A DNA stretch of 64,000 nt, from contig JADKJB010000012.1 in NCBI GenBank assembly GCA_016722525.1, positions 118,051-182,050 on the forward strand. Direction: 5' to 3'. The notes below the pieces were generated by a model that made no database searches, was not told the origin of the DNA, and saw only the letters and a list, made by a program, of their open reading frames with translations. Within the stretch, counting starts at the first letter, position 1. Each line of letters opens with the position of its first letter. Both the position numbers and the translations under genes were made by a program. Source of the DNA: Bacteroidota bacterium. Lineage in GTDB: Bacteria > Bacteroidota > Bacteroidia > AKYH767-A > OLB10. Positions 34,239-43,948 of this stretch are shown piece by piece.

Positions 34239-36941
34239 TTGAAATTAAGAAGCACATTTAAAATTCCGGCCTTTATTGCAATAGTGGTTGCGCTCCTCTC
34301 CGGGCCCTCCTGTTCAGTAAAGAAAAACAATATTCTGAGCAGAGAATACCACAAAACTCTGGCGCATTACAACGGCTATTTTAATGCCCGTGAAAAGGTT
34401 AAGGATGGAGCTAAAACGTTGGCTACCTCTCAATTAGATCGTTACGACCGTATCCTTCCTGTTTTCAAATATGGTGATCCTGCATCGGCAAAGGCGGTTT
34501 TTCCGGGTATGGATGAAGCTATTAAAAAGGTATCGTTGGTCATCCAAAGGCATTCCATGGATATTGATGGTAAGGAACGCAACAAATGGATTGAAGACTG
34601 TTTTCTTTTAATTGGGATTGCGCAGTTTTACAAGCACGAAACCTGGACTGCCATCGAATCTTTCCAGTATGTGGCGGCCCAATACCGCAGCGAACCCATC
34701 CGTTATGATGCACTTTTATGGCTTACGCAAAGTTATTTGCGATTGGGTAAAATGCCTGATGCCGATTACCTGCTCACCACTTTTCGTGATGATCCTAAAA
34801 TGCCAACCGATTTAAAATCGTTATATAATGCCATTTATGGTGATTATTATTTGCTTCAAAACGAATATGAGAAAGCCGCTGAGCATCTTGAAAAGGCAAC
34901 AGCGATTGCCAAGAAGAAGCAGGACAGAATTCGTTACGCATTTATTTTATGGCAAATTTATCAGAAGCTGGGAGAGTATCCCAAAGCAGTTACCAAGTAT
35001 GAAATGGTAATTAAGTCGAATCCAGCCTATGAAATGTCATTTAATGCCCGCGTCAACCGTGCACGTTGCATTGATGTGAATAGCCCTGATGGGAAAGAAA
35101 TACGTAAAATGTTGGTTAAAATGCTCACCGATTTTAAGAATCTGGAGTACCAGGATCAAATTTATTATGCACTGGCTGAAATTTCGCTCAAAGAAAACAA
35201 CACTCCTGAAGCGATCGATTTTTTAAGGAAGTCCACTGCCAGCAGCACAGTTAATACCAATCAAAAAGCATTATCTTATTTAAAGTTAGCTGAAATTTAC
35301 TTTAAGGAGCCCAACTATAAACTGGCCCAAACTTTTTACGACAGTACAGCGGCCTTTCTTTCACAGGATTATCCGGATTATCTGTCAATCATCAACACTA
35401 AAAATAATTTAAATAAGCTTATTAAAAACCTGAATATAATACTGGTTGAAGATAGCCTTCAGAATCTGGCTTCAAAAAGTCCTGCTGAACGGGAAATGCG
35501 AATAGACCGGATGATTGCCAATGAAAATGAGTTAAAGGAACTTGAAGCGAAAGCTAAAGCAGAGCAAAAAGCGCTTGATGAAGCGAAGGCGAATGAGGAA
35601 GGGGAGCCTAGTTTTAATGCGCAAGATCCACGCCCGGGCGCTCCGGTAACTCCGGGAGGCGGATCATGGTATTTTTCCAATCAATCAGCAATCAGTTTTG
35701 GGTACAATGATTTTTTACGTATTTGGGGTGACCGTAAGTTAGAGGATAATTGGAGGCGTTCTACAAAAAGCTCCTTTGCTGCTGCTGCCAATCCTGATGA
35801 ATTTATTGAAGAGGTTGACAGTACAGAAGTAGTGGATGTTGCCAAAAGGGATTCAATAATGGCACTTGACAATGCTAAAAGAAAGGATGCTTATTTAGCC
35901 AGCTTGCCAACCATTCCCGAATTAATTGCTAAGTCGAACGATAAAATTGTTGAAGCCTATTACAACGTAGGATTAATTTATAAGGAGCAACTCAAAGATA
36001 ATCCGTCAGCAGGAAAGAATTTTGAAACCTTGTTGACCCGCTATCCTGAAAACCTTTATAAAGTACCTACCATCTACAATTTGTATCGGGTGTATCTGGC
36101 CATGGGCGAAATGGATAAATCGGATTATTATAAAAACGTCATTCTGAAAGATTATGCTGATACAGAATATGCCAAAATTATTTTGAATCCCGATTATTTT
36201 AAAGATCAGCAAAAGAAAGTAGCTATACAGAAGGTGTTTTATGAAAATACCTACCGAGCTTATTTGAACAAGCAGTATGAGGATGTTATTGAGCGTAAAT
36301 CACTGGCAGATTCCTTATTTCCGGGTACAGATCTTGCTCCCAAATTCGACCTGCTTAAATCCATGGCGATAGGGAAAACACGCCCTATTCCTGAATTTGA
36401 AGCTTCTTTAAAATCTATCGTTGTTAAATACCCGGATGACTCTGTTACTGTAAGAGCTAAAGAAATCCTGGCACTCATAGATCCTTCCATGTACAATAGA
36501 AAAGATTCGGTGGAAACGCAACCTGAAGGTCAACCCAAACCTGAAGTGGTTGAACCTCCAAAAGCTCCGGTTCCATTTGTGATGAATGCCGATACCGCTC
36601 AGTATGTGTTTATCCTTTATCAAAATAATGTAATCAGCACTAATGAATTGAAAATTGCTGTTTCTAATTATAACAACAAATTTTATAGTGTTAAAAAACT
36701 CCAAATCAGCAGCGCGTTCCTCGGTTCTGAAAGTCAGTTTGTTTTAATCAGGGAGTTTACCAATAAAGAAGAAGCATTGCGCTATCTCGATGGGTTGCTG
36801 AGTGATCCGGTTGCTTTTGGTGATATTGATGTAAGCAGTGCCAGATCTGTTACCATAACGCCTGATAACATGATTTTGTTGATGCAAACAAAAGACATGG
36901 AGGGTTACGAGCGCTTTTATGATGAAAATTACTTGAATTAG
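34239..36941 (+). CDS. porW: Type IX secretion system TPR lipoprotein PorW/SprE
   Basis: The 900-residue protein has a lipoprotein signal (IAIVVALLSGPSCSVKKN) and then the conserved start of the PorW/SprE family, REYHKTLAHYNGYFNAREKV. A series of TPR repeats follows across residues 90-420, then a Lys/Glu-rich coil, and a second helical region with more TPRs. PorW/SprE is needed for T9SS function and gliding. It would serve secretion of T9SS cargo such as the proteins at 44.3 and 51.6 kb. The start codon appears to be TTG 34239, as no ATG precedes the signal peptide. The frame is intact over 2.7 kb. Confidence 0.85.
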   Translation: MKLRSTFKIPAFIAIVVALLSGPSCSVKKNNILSREYHKTLAHYNGYFNAREKVKDGAKTLATSQLDRYDRILPVFKYGDPASAKAVFPGMDEAIKKVSLVIQRHSMDIDGKERNKWIEDCFLLIGIAQFYKHETWTAIESFQYVAAQYRSEPIRYDALLWLTQSYLRLGKMPDADYLLTTFRDDPKMPTDLKSLYNAIYGDYYLLQNEYEKAAEHLEKATAIAKKKQDRIRYAFILWQIYQKLGEYPKAVTKYEMVIKSNPAYEMSFNARVNRARCIDVNSPDGKEIRKMLVKMLTDFKNLEYQDQIYYALAEISLKENNTPEAIDFLRKSTASSTVNTNQKALSYLKLAEIYFKEPNYKLAQTFYDSTAAFLSQDYPDYLSIINTKNNLNKLIKNLNIILVEDSLQNLASKSPAEREMRIDRMIANENELKELEAKAKAEQKALDEAKANEEGEPSFNAQDPRPGAPVTPGGGSWYFSNQSAISFGYNDFLRIWGDRKLEDNWRRSTKSSFAAAANPDEFIEEVDSTEVVDVAKRDSIMALDNAKRKDAYLASLPTIPELIAKSNDKIVEAYYNVGLIYKEQLKDNPSAGKNFETLLTRYPENLYKVPTIYNLYRVYLAMGEMDKSDYYKNVILKDYADTEYAKIILNPDYFKDQQKKVAIQKVFYENTYRAYLNKQYEDVIERKSLADSLFPGTDLAPKFDLLKSMAIGKTRPIPEFEASLKSIVVKYPDDSVTVRAKEILALIDPSMYNRKDSVETQPEGQPKPEVVEPPKAPVPFVMNADTAQYVFILYQNNVISTNELKIAVSNYNNKFYSVKKLQISSAFLGSESQFVLIREFTNKEEALRYLDGLLSDPVAFGDIDVSSARSVTITPDNMILLMQTKDMEGYERFYDENYLN

Positions 36942-37158
36942 ATCCTGCGAGTTAAGGTTTTACTGATCACCAAGCTACTGGCTCAGAGTCTGAAAGGAGC
37001 CATTTCAGTGATGTTTTTTTAATTTGCCCGATTCATTGATTTTCAGTGATTCATTACAATTATACCCGAGCACACCTTTTGCACTCCTTTGACGTTTAAT
37101 TCGATCAGATAACCATTTGTTATAAGACAGTTATTTTTTTAGTATTAACTTTTTAACA

Positions 37159-37166
37159 TATCTTTG
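37159..37166 (+). promoter_or_regulatory. -7 promoter box for bactofilin
   Basis: TATCTTTG fits TAnnTTTG and lies 28 bp before the bactofilin ATG. The region between the porW stop and this box (about 217 bp) holds no gene. Confidence 0.6.
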
Positions 37167-37193
37167 TGAACAAATTCAAATATCCCGGGAATC

Positions 37194-37625
37194 ATGTTTG
37201 AAAACATCAAAAACAGGAGCAATCAGTCAAAAAATGGCGAAAATGGAGCTTCCATTAACCTAATTGGCGCAGGAACAGTAATTGAAGGTGAAGTTAAAGC
37301 CACCGGCGATCTTCGTGTAGATGGAACTATTATAGGATCCGTTTCTTCAAAATCGAAAGTAGTGGTAGGATCAACTGGTCAGGTTCATGGTGACGTAAGT
37401 TGTCAAAATGCTGATATTTCAGGATCGGTGAAAGGAAAAATGATTGTAGCTGAAATGCTTTTCCTCAAATCTTCAGCAAAAATAAACGGCGATATCAGCA
37501 CCGGCAAACTGGTGGTTGAGGTTGGCGCAAGCTTTACCGGAAACTGCAACATGGGGCCAATGATAAAGGATATGAAAAATGCCGATAAACACCCAGAAAT
37601 CCAAATCAAAGAAAAGACCGCTTAA
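37194..37625 (+). CDS. Bactofilin (polymer-forming cytoskeletal protein)
   Basis: The 143-residue protein has the bactofilin core of short right-handed beta-helix repeats, for example GTVIEGEVKATGDLRVDGTI, GSVSSKSKVVVGSTGQVHGD and KMIVAEMLFLKSSAKINGDI. Flanking tails are polar. Bactofilins polymerise into membrane-attached filaments and affect cell shape or wall growth. Its last 47 bp overlap the start of the AtpZ-type gene in another frame. It therefore seems to lead the ATP synthase region, an arrangement I recall from other Bacteroidota. Confidence 0.92.
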   Translation: MFENIKNRSNQSKNGENGASINLIGAGTVIEGEVKATGDLRVDGTIIGSVSSKSKVVVGSTGQVHGDVSCQNADISGSVKGKMIVAEMLFLKSSAKINGDISTGKLVVEVGASFTGNCNMGPMIKDMKNADKHPEIQIKEKTA

Positions 37626-37815
37626 CGATTACGCCCGTTACTCTGCTATTGGATTTCAAATGGCGGCCGTTATTTTTTTATTTACATGGGGTGGCGTTAA
37701 ACTGGATGAATACCTGCATCTAAAAATTCCAATATTTACTTTACTACTCAGTTTGGCATCGGTAGTGCTTTCACTTTGGTATTTCCTGAAAGACATAGGG
37801 AATAGTAAAAACTAA
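37579..37815 (+). CDS. AtpZ/AtpI-family small membrane protein
   Basis: The 78-residue protein starts with a basic segment (MPINTQKSKSKKRPLNDYAR) and has two TM helices (YSAIGFQMAAVIFLFTWGGV, IPIFTLLLSLASVVLSLWYF). This is the profile of AtpZ/AtpI proteins encoded ahead of atpB, which help assemble the c-ring or supply Mg2+. The family is short, so length is no concern. It overlaps the bactofilin gene by 47 bp, which suggests translational coupling. Confidence 0.85.
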   Translation: MPINTQKSKSKKRPLNDYARYSAIGFQMAAVIFLFTWGGVKLDEYLHLKIPIFTLLLSLASVVLSLWYFLKDIGNSKN

Positions 37816-37851
37816 TTCGACTTTTTATTTAATCAAACAGTATTTATAGCT

Positions 37852-38244
37852 ATGAAAATTGCAAACGGATTTATAACTAAACTGATTATTTTTTCGATTG
37901 CAGTTGCCCTTATTTTTTATTTTGTGGAGCCTTATTTTACAGGTAAATCTGCTTATGCCAATCACATTTTCATTCAACTGTTTTTAATTATAGCCACACT
38001 CTTTTTTCATATCGGATTAATGCGTGCCGGAGAAAAAAGTGATTCGGCTTTCATTCGATTTTTTATGGGTGCTACGGGAGCAAAAATGTTTCTTTTTTTA
38101 ATTATCATGATGATGTTCGGGATCTTAAATAAAGAGCAGGCGTTTGGATTTATTTTGCACTTTTTCATTTATTATTTATTGTATACCACTTTCGAGGTTG
38201 CAGTAATTTATAAAAAATTTAGTGGCATGAAACGAACGTCCTAA
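37852..38244 (+). CDS. Four-TM membrane protein of the atp locus
   Basis: The 130-residue protein is almost entirely hydrophobic with four TM helices (KLIIFSIAVALIFYFVEPYF, FIQLFLIIATLFFHIGLM, KMFLFLIIMMMFGILN, LHFFIYYLLYTTFEVAVIY). In position it resembles the small uncharacterised protein that lies between atpZ and atpB in many Bacteroidota. Its role is not known; an AtpI-like assembly function is possible. It follows the AtpZ-type gene by 36 bp. Confidence 0.75.
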   Translation: MKIANGFITKLIIFSIAVALIFYFVEPYFTGKSAYANHIFIQLFLIIATLFFHIGLMRAGEKSDSAFIRFFMGATGAKMFLFLIIMMMFGILNKEQAFGFILHFFIYYLLYTTFEVAVIYKKFSGMKRTS

Positions 38245-38618
38245 ATGACTTTTTATTGATGGCTCATCAAAACATTCAGCACCCTCCAGTTTTTTAATCC
38301 GCGACAAAAAAACAACAGTAAATTTTCCTTACCCATAAAAAGTTCGGTGACGGTTGCTCCAATTTGCAACATAAGTCGGTTGCCGGTGGTTGGTTTGATT
38401 TCAAAGCTCGTTTTAAAAACAATTTGTTGAAAAAAATGTTCCAGCAGCATTGGCACTTGTAGTATTATAAATGCCATTAAACGATTGATAATCAACAACA
38501 AATTCAAATAACATTAGCTATTTCCAACACCTTATAATATTTCAGAAAATCTACTTTTTTATTAGCATTTACTTGCTACCTTTGCACTCGTTTTAAAAAG
38601 CATTTAGAGACCTGATAA
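38245..38618. promoter_or_regulatory. Intergenic region with the atpB promoter
   Basis: TACCTTTG at 38577-38584 fits the TAnnTTTG -7 box and lies 34 bp before the atpB ATG, so the structural atp genes seem to have their own promoter. The rest of the 374 bp shows only an unconvincing minus-strand ORF (38253-38507). Confidence 0.55.
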
Positions 38619-39770
38619 ATGAATCCTGCTTCGTCCTCCTACACTTTGAAAATCAATAAAATAATTTCTTTTATCCTTCTTTTTTGTCTTTCCTTGTCTG
38701 TTTCCTCTGCTTTGGCAGGAGGAGGGCACGAGGAGGGTGGAAAGTTTGATCCGGGAAAAATGATAACAGGTCACATTTCTGATGCCCACGACTGGCATTT
38801 ATGGGGTGAGGGCGCCAGTTCCGTTTCAATACCACTTCCGGTTATACTTTATTCTTCCAACAAAGGCCTTGAGGTGTTTATGTCATCAGCCTTTCATCAC
38901 GGTCATGAAATCCATAACGGTTATGCTTTAAAAGAGGGTAAAATTGTTGCTGTTAATGAAATGGAAGGTTTAGCCGAAACAGCTACCATCAATGAGGAAG
39001 CAACATCCGGATTGTGGGATTTTTCAATAACCAAAAATGTAACGTCACTATTTATCAGCTGTATTATTTTGCTGTTTATGTTTATTTCAGTTGCCAAGGC
39101 TTACCATGCACGTCCGGGATTGGCACCTAAAGGTTTTCAGGGGCTTATTGAACCGTTGGTCATATTTGTGAGAGATGATATCGCTAAATCATCAATAGGT
39201 GAAAAAAAATACAAGAAATTCCTTCCTTATCTTCTTACTGCATTCTTCTTTATTTGGTTGAACAACTTACTTGGGTTGGTGCCCATTTTTCCGGGAGGCG
39301 TAAATCTTACTGGAAGCATTTCGATTACACTCACACTTGCCATGATTACTTTTATACTGGTATTAGTTAATGGCAACAAACATTACTGGCATCATATTTT
39401 TGCCATGCCGGGTGTGCCGGGGTGGGTATTGTTCCTGCTTACACCCATTGAAATTCTTGGCGTATTCCTTCGTCCGTTTGTTTTGATGATACGACTCTTC
39501 GCCAACATTACAGCCGGACATATTATTGCACTTTCTTTCTTTAGTTTAATATTCATCTTTGGCGAAATGAGTACCGGTGCCGGTATTGGAGCCGCTGTTT
39601 TCTCCATCGCATTTACGGTATTTATGACCTGTCTGGAGTTGCTTGTAGCATTTCTACAGGCATATGTCTTTACCTTATTATCTGCAATTTATATTGGTGC
39701 TGCCGTTGAAGAAGCGCATCATGATTCACATAAGCATGACGCGAAGGTGGAAGAGGCGCTGATTGTATAG
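38619..39770 (+). CDS. atpB: ATP synthase F0 subunit a
   Basis: Subunit a forms the proton half-channels against the c-ring. The 383-residue protein is longer than in E. coli because of an N-terminal signal-like helix and a ~100-residue His-rich extracytoplasmic extension (GGGHEEGGKFDPGKMITGHI), usual for Bacteroidota. The core has the essential Arg in RPFVLMIRLFANITAGHII and the last helices FLQAYVFTLLSAIYIGAAVE. A His-rich tail (EAHHDSHKHDAK) ends the protein. The frame is intact. Confidence 0.96.
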   Translation: MNPASSSYTLKINKIISFILLFCLSLSVSSALAGGGHEEGGKFDPGKMITGHISDAHDWHLWGEGASSVSIPLPVILYSSNKGLEVFMSSAFHHGHEIHNGYALKEGKIVAVNEMEGLAETATINEEATSGLWDFSITKNVTSLFISCIILLFMFISVAKAYHARPGLAPKGFQGLIEPLVIFVRDDIAKSSIGEKKYKKFLPYLLTAFFFIWLNNLLGLVPIFPGGVNLTGSISITLTLAMITFILVLVNGNKHYWHHIFAMPGVPGWVLFLLTPIEILGVFLRPFVLMIRLFANITAGHIIALSFFSLIFIFGEMSTGAGIGAAVFSIAFTVFMTCLELLVAFLQAYVFTLLSAIYIGAAVEEAHHDSHKHDAKVEEALIV

Positions 39771-39774
39771 AAAA

Positions 39775-39855
39775 AAGGGTTAGTGGGTGAGTTAGTTAGT
39801 TAGTGGGGAAGTGGGTTAGTAGGTGAGTGGTTGGTGGGTTGTTGGGGGTTGTTTT
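39775..39855. repeat. GTTAGTGG-type simple repeat between atpB and atpE
   Basis: Degenerate GTTAGTGG, GTGAGTGG and GGTTGGTG units fill the stretch after the atpB stop. The same unit type is tandemly repeated at 23826-23900. It lies inside the presumed transcript. Confidence 0.5.
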
Positions 39856-39908
39856 AAGTAGTTTAAAAATTCAGTAGTTATAAATAATCATTAATTAAAT
39901 TCAATTCC

Positions 39909-40169
39909 ATGTTATCAACAATCTTATTACAAGCGACAGAAGTAGCAGGTTTAGGTCTGGGTTACGGTGTTGCAGCATTAGGTGCCGGTTTAGCAGCAGT
40001 AGGCGCAGGTTTGGGTATCGGTCGTATCGGTGGTTCAGCTCTGGAGTCAATTGCGCGTCAGCCTGAAGCTGTGAACGACATCCGTGCAAACATGATTCTA
40101 ACTGCTGCACTTGTAGAAGGTGCTGCCTTCTTCGCAATGGTTGTAGGTCTTCTTGTTGTATTCAAGTAG
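39909..40169 (+). CDS. atpE: ATP synthase F0 subunit c
   Basis: The 86-residue hairpin protein has two TM helices around the polar loop ARQPEA. The proton-carrying Glu is in the second helix, in LVEGAAFFAMVVGLLVVFK. The Gly-rich first helix (AVGAGLGIGRIGGSALESI) packs the ring. The N-terminus MLSTILLQATEVAG is slightly long, as in many Bacteroidota. A strong hairpin follows at 40189-40227 before atpF. Confidence 0.96.
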   Translation: MLSTILLQATEVAGLGLGYGVAALGAGLAAVGAGLGIGRIGGSALESIARQPEAVNDIRANMILTAALVEGAAFFAMVVGLLVVFK

Positions 40170-40188
40170 TCTATTGCCAACAAAAATC

Positions 40189-40227
40189 AAATCTGCTTTG
40201 CAGCGATTGGCTGCAAGGCAGATTTTT
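40189..40227 (+). terminator. Hairpin between atpE and atpF (attenuator or processing site)
   Basis: AAATCTGCTTTGCAGC (40189-40204) pairs, with one G-T and a loop GATT, with GGCTGCAAGGCAGATTTTT (40209-40227). The stem is 14-16 bp and ends in five T. In this place it could end part of the transcripts or protect the atpE 3' end, giving the excess of subunit c that the ring needs. The role is inferred. Confidence 0.65.
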
Positions 40228-40263
40228 AAACGAACCTTGTTACACTCCTAAATATCCCATTCA

Positions 40264-40758
40264 ATGGAATTAGTAAAACCCGCATTTGGTTTAATTTTTT
40301 GGATGATTGTATCCTTCTCAATCATCCTTTTTATTCTGAAAAAATTTGCTTGGCCAGTTATTCTGAAAGCACTTGATGAACGTGAGACTTCTATTACGGA
40401 AGCCTTGAATTCAGCACAGCGAGCGAAAGAGGAAATGGCTAACCTGAAATCCGACAATGAAAAATTATTGCTCGAGGCTCGTAATCAGCGCGACATTATT
40501 TTGAAAGAAGCTCGTGAAGCGAAAGATGCTATTATTAACGATGCTAAATCTAAAGCAACAGAGGAGGCAGATCGCTTACGCCGCATTGCTCGCGAAGATA
40601 TTCAAAACGAGAAAATGGCTGCTATCACTGAGCTTAAAAATCAAGTGGCAACACTTTCCATTCAAATTGCTGAAAAAGTTATTCGTCAGCAACTGGCATC
40701 CGATGACAAACAAAAAGCATTGGTGGCCGATTTGTTGAAAGATTTTAAAATGAACTAG
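40264..40758 (+). CDS. atpF: ATP synthase F0 subunit b
   Basis: The 164-residue protein has one N-terminal TM (FGLIFWMIVSFSIILFILKK) followed by a long charged coiled-coil (LDERETSITEALNSAQRAKE through LRRIAREDIQNEKMAAI). It forms the peripheral stalk that links F0 to F1 through subunit delta. The length is usual. It lies 19 bp before atpH in the operon. Confidence 0.96.
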   Translation: MELVKPAFGLIFWMIVSFSIILFILKKFAWPVILKALDERETSITEALNSAQRAKEEMANLKSDNEKLLLEARNQRDIILKEAREAKDAIINDAKSKATEEADRLRRIAREDIQNEKMAAITELKNQVATLSIQIAEKVIRQQLASDDKQKALVADLLKDFKMN

Positions 40759-40777
40759 TTTTTTATTCTGAAAAGAA

Positions 40778-41335
40778 ATGGCTGAAACAAAAGTTGCAAG
40801 GCGATATGCTAAGTCTCTCCTCGATATGGGGAAGGAAAGAAATATTACTGAGCAGTTATTTAATGATATGACACTTGTTGCCGGAGCAATTCATGACAAC
40901 AGGGAGCTGGGTGTTTTGTTCAAATCCCCGATTGTAAATAACGATAAAAAGGAAGCCATCATAATGGCGATTTTCGATGGTAAAGTAAATGAAGTGAGTA
41001 TTGAATTCATGAAAATTATTAACCGCAAGAAGAGAGAATATTATCTAGAAGACATTGCCCTATCATTCATTGACCTATATAAAGTTTTTAAACATATTCA
41101 GCCTGCATTTGTAGTAACAGCAACCAAAATGGATGAAAAATCCAGGAATGAGATGCTGGCAATTGTAAAAAATTCAACAGGTAGTTTTGTGGATCTCAAG
41201 GAAATTATTGATCCTTCCATTATCGGAGGTTTTATTCTGCGTTGGGGCGATCGCCAAATTGATGCTTCGGTGGTACACAAACTGAATGCACTGAAGCAGG
41301 ATTTCAGTAAAAACTTTTATCTCAAAGATTATTAA
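40778..41335 (+). CDS. atpH: ATP synthase F1 subunit delta
   Basis: The 185-residue protein has the delta/OSCP fold: N-terminal helices (TKVARRYAKSLLDMGKERNI) that bind subunit alpha, and the C-terminal part with IIDPSIIGGFILRWGDRQID, the conserved segment that binds subunit b. It ties the stalk to F1. The frame is intact, and the gene lies between atpF and atpA as expected. Confidence 0.95.
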   Translation: MAETKVARRYAKSLLDMGKERNITEQLFNDMTLVAGAIHDNRELGVLFKSPIVNNDKKEAIIMAIFDGKVNEVSIEFMKIINRKKREYYLEDIALSFIDLYKVFKHIQPAFVVTATKMDEKSRNEMLAIVKNSTGSFVDLKEIIDPSIIGGFILRWGDRQIDASVVHKLNALKQDFSKNFYLKDY

Positions 41336-41377
41336 TAAACGAATCATACTTTAATACATACATAATACCTATACAAA

Positions 41378-42961
41378 ATGGCAGAAGTAAGACCGGATGA
41401 AGTTTCAGCTATACTCCGACAACAACTTGCAAACTTTAAATCAGAAAACGAACTTGAACAAGTTGGTACCGTGCTCCAGGTGGGTGATGGTATAGCCCGT
41501 ATTTACGGCCTTACCAAGGTGCAGTCGGGTGAACTGATCGAATTTAAAATGGATTGCGTGGTATCGTTCTTAACCTTGAAGAAGATAATGTTGGAGCCGT
41601 TTTACTCGGCCAGTCCAACGATATCCGCGAAGGCGATATTGTTAAACGTACCGGAAAAATTGCCTCTATAAATGTAGGTGAAGGTATGGTAGGCCGTGTG
41701 GTTGATACCCTAGGTAATCCGATTGACGGCAAGGGTCCTATTGCAGGTGAAGTGTTTGAAATGCCACTTGAAAGAAAAGCTCCCGGTGTAATTTACCGCC
41801 AGCCGGTAAAGGAACCACTCCAAACAGGTATCAAGGCTATCGATGCCATGATTCCTATTGGAAGAGGTCAGCGTGAGTTAATCATTGGTGATCGTCAAAC
41901 TGGAAAAACGGCAGTTGCGATTGATACTATTATTAATCAGAAAGAATTTTACGAAAGAGGCGAAACAGTTTATTGCATTTATGTTGCGATTGGACAAAAA
42001 GGCTCAACCGTAGCAAATATTGTAAAGACACTTGAAGAAAACGGAGCAATGGCTTATACGGTTATTGTATCAGCGACAGCTTCGGAGCCTGCACCAATGC
42101 AGTTTTTTGCTCCTATGGCAGGTGCATCTATCGGTGAATATATTCGTGATACCGGTCGTCCGGCATTAATTATTTATGATGATCTTTCGAAGCAAGCTGT
42201 AGCTTACCGCGAAGTTTCATTGTTGCTTCGCAGGCCTCCGGGACGTGAAGCATATCCGGGTGACGTATTTTATTTGCACTCCCGTTTGCTGGAAAGAGCG
42301 GCGAAAATAATTGAGTCCGATGAAATCGCATCTCAAATGAATGATCTTCCTGAAAGTTTAAAGGGGAAAGTGAAAGGTGGTGGTTCACTAACAGCACTTC
42401 CAATCATTGAAACACAAGCAGGTGACGTTTCAGCATATATTCCTACTAACGTAATTTCTATTACCGACGGACAAATATTTCTGGAAGCGAATCTCTTCAA
42501 CGCCGGGTGTGCGTCCCGCTATTAACGTAGGTATTTCGGTATCTCGTGTAGGTGGTAATGCACAAATTAAGTCGATGAAAAAGGTTGCAGGAACATTGAA
42601 GCTGGATCAGGCGCAGTATCGTGAATTAGAGGCTTTCTCTAAGTTTGGTTCTGATTTGGATGCTGCCACTAAGTCGGTGTTGGATAAGGGCTCACGTAAT
42701 GTGGAAATCCTGAAACAAGGTCAGTATTCACCTCTTACTGTTGAAAAGCAGGTTGCAATTATTTATTGCGGTACAAAAGGTTTGCTGCGTGAAGTGCCAA
42801 TTAAAGAAGTCCGCAATTTCGAGAAAGATTATCTTAATGTTTTAGATGCACAATACAGAAGCACTCTGGATGCAATTAAGAAAGGTGAGTTTAATGATCA
42901 GATTACCGGTGTACTGGAAAAAGTCGCTAAAGAACTCGTTGCGAAATACGCTGCAAAATAA
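41378..42961 (+). CDS. atpA: ATP synthase F1 subunit alpha, two compensating frameshifts
   Basis: Subunit alpha forms the non-catalytic nucleotide sites of F1. The start is MAEVRPDEVSAILRQQLANF. The P-loop GDRQTGKTAVAIDT, the motif RPALIIYDDLSKQAVAYREV and the late VGISVSRVGGNAQIKSMKK are all present, but in two frames. One base is missing near 41552 (AAAATGG should read AAAAATGG) and one extra G is present near 42505. The two cancel, so start and stop are in phase at 527 residues. As atpA is essential, these are almost certainly consensus errors. The operon ends with atpG; atpD and atpC must be elsewhere, as is common in the phylum. Confidence 0.95.
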
Positions 42962-43011
42962 TTGATATAAGAGCGGCAACTGAATTAGATGTTGCTTTAT
43001 TTTGAAAAACA

Positions 43012-43893
43012 ATGGCCAATTTAAAAGAAGTAAGGATCAGGATAACATCTGTTAACTCCACGCAACAGATCACCAAAGCCATGAAAATGGTTTCGGCTGC
43101 TAAGCTGCGTCGCGCACAGGATGCTATTCAGCAAATGCGTCCATATGCCTCCAAGTTAAAAGAGATTCTTGAAAACGTTGCTGAAAGTGTGGATGCTTCC
43201 GGAAGCGGTGTTTTTGCTCAGGTAAGACCCGTACATAAAGTGCTTATCGTTCCTGTTACTTCTAATCGCGGTTTGGCAGGTGCTTTCAATGCAAATGTTA
43301 TTAGAACAGTTAACCGACTCATTAGTGGCAAGTATCAGGACATTGCAAAAAGCGGTAACCTGAAAGTACTTTCTATTGGTAAAAAAGCGAGTGACTTCTA
43401 CAGTAAAAATAAAAATCTTTACGCAGGAAATCATAATTCAGTATATGCATCGCTTAACTTTAATACAGTTTCCGTTGTTGCTGAAGGAATCATGCAGGAG
43501 TTTGCTGCAGGAGGTTACGATCAGGTAATTGTTGTTTACAACCAGTTTAAAAATGCTGCAGTGCAGTATGTAATAACTGAACAATTACTTCCCATTACAC
43601 CTCCTACCAAACAAAATGCATCCAAAGCAGTAAATGATTATATTTTCGAACCCAACCAGGCTGCAATCGTGTTAGATCTTATTCCAAAGTCGATTAAAAC
43701 GCAGTTGTACAAAGCGGTTCTCGATTCTCATGCCAGTGAGCATGGCGCGCGTATGACTGCAATGAGTAAGGCTACCGATAATGCGGGCGAGCTTATTAAA
43801 GCTTTGAAATTACAATACAACAAAGCACGTCAGGCAGCTATCACCAATGAAATTCTTGAAATTGTTGCAGGTGCTGAAGCGCTTAACGGATAA
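43012..43893 (+). CDS. atpG: ATP synthase F1 subunit gamma
   Basis: The rotor subunit of F1. The 293-residue protein begins with MANLKEVRIRITSVNSTQQI, TKAMKMVSAAKLRRAQDAI and ends with SEHGARMTAMSKATDNAGEL and LKLQYNKARQAAITNEILEI, the two coiled helices of the central stalk. The middle Rossmann-like domain has VTSNRGLAGAFNANV. The length is usual and the frame is intact. It is the last gene of this atp operon and is followed by a terminator. Confidence 0.96.
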   Translation: MANLKEVRIRITSVNSTQQITKAMKMVSAAKLRRAQDAIQQMRPYASKLKEILENVAESVDASGSGVFAQVRPVHKVLIVPVTSNRGLAGAFNANVIRTVNRLISGKYQDIAKSGNLKVLSIGKKASDFYSKNKNLYAGNHNSVYASLNFNTVSVVAEGIMQEFAAGGYDQVIVVYNQFKNAAVQYVITEQLLPITPPTKQNASKAVNDYIFEPNQAAIVLDLIPKSIKTQLYKAVLDSHASEHGARMTAMSKATDNAGELIKALKLQYNKARQAAITNEILEIVAGAEALNG

Positions 43894-43917
43894 AAATACA
43901 AGGCTTAATTTTAGAAA

Positions 43918-43948
43918 AAAGGAATCTCCAAAGGGTTCCTTTTTTTTG
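43918..43948 (+). terminator. Terminator after the atp operon
   Basis: AAGGAATCTCC-AAA-GGGTTCCTT is an imperfect hairpin followed by a run of eight T, 25 bp after the atpG stop. It is a typical factor-independent terminator. The following 43950-44186 stretch holds no gene I can support. Confidence 0.75.

Noticed and set aside
38253..38507. Minus-strand ORF of 84 residues before atpB
   Set aside because: It lies alone opposite to the operon, has no recognisable motif or plausible start signal, and its far end runs close to the atpB promoter region. Treated as chance.
41378..42961. atpA considered as a pseudogene
   Set aside because: The two indels cancel, all motifs are present, the rest of the atp operon is intact and the gene is essential. 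Sequence error is the better reading.
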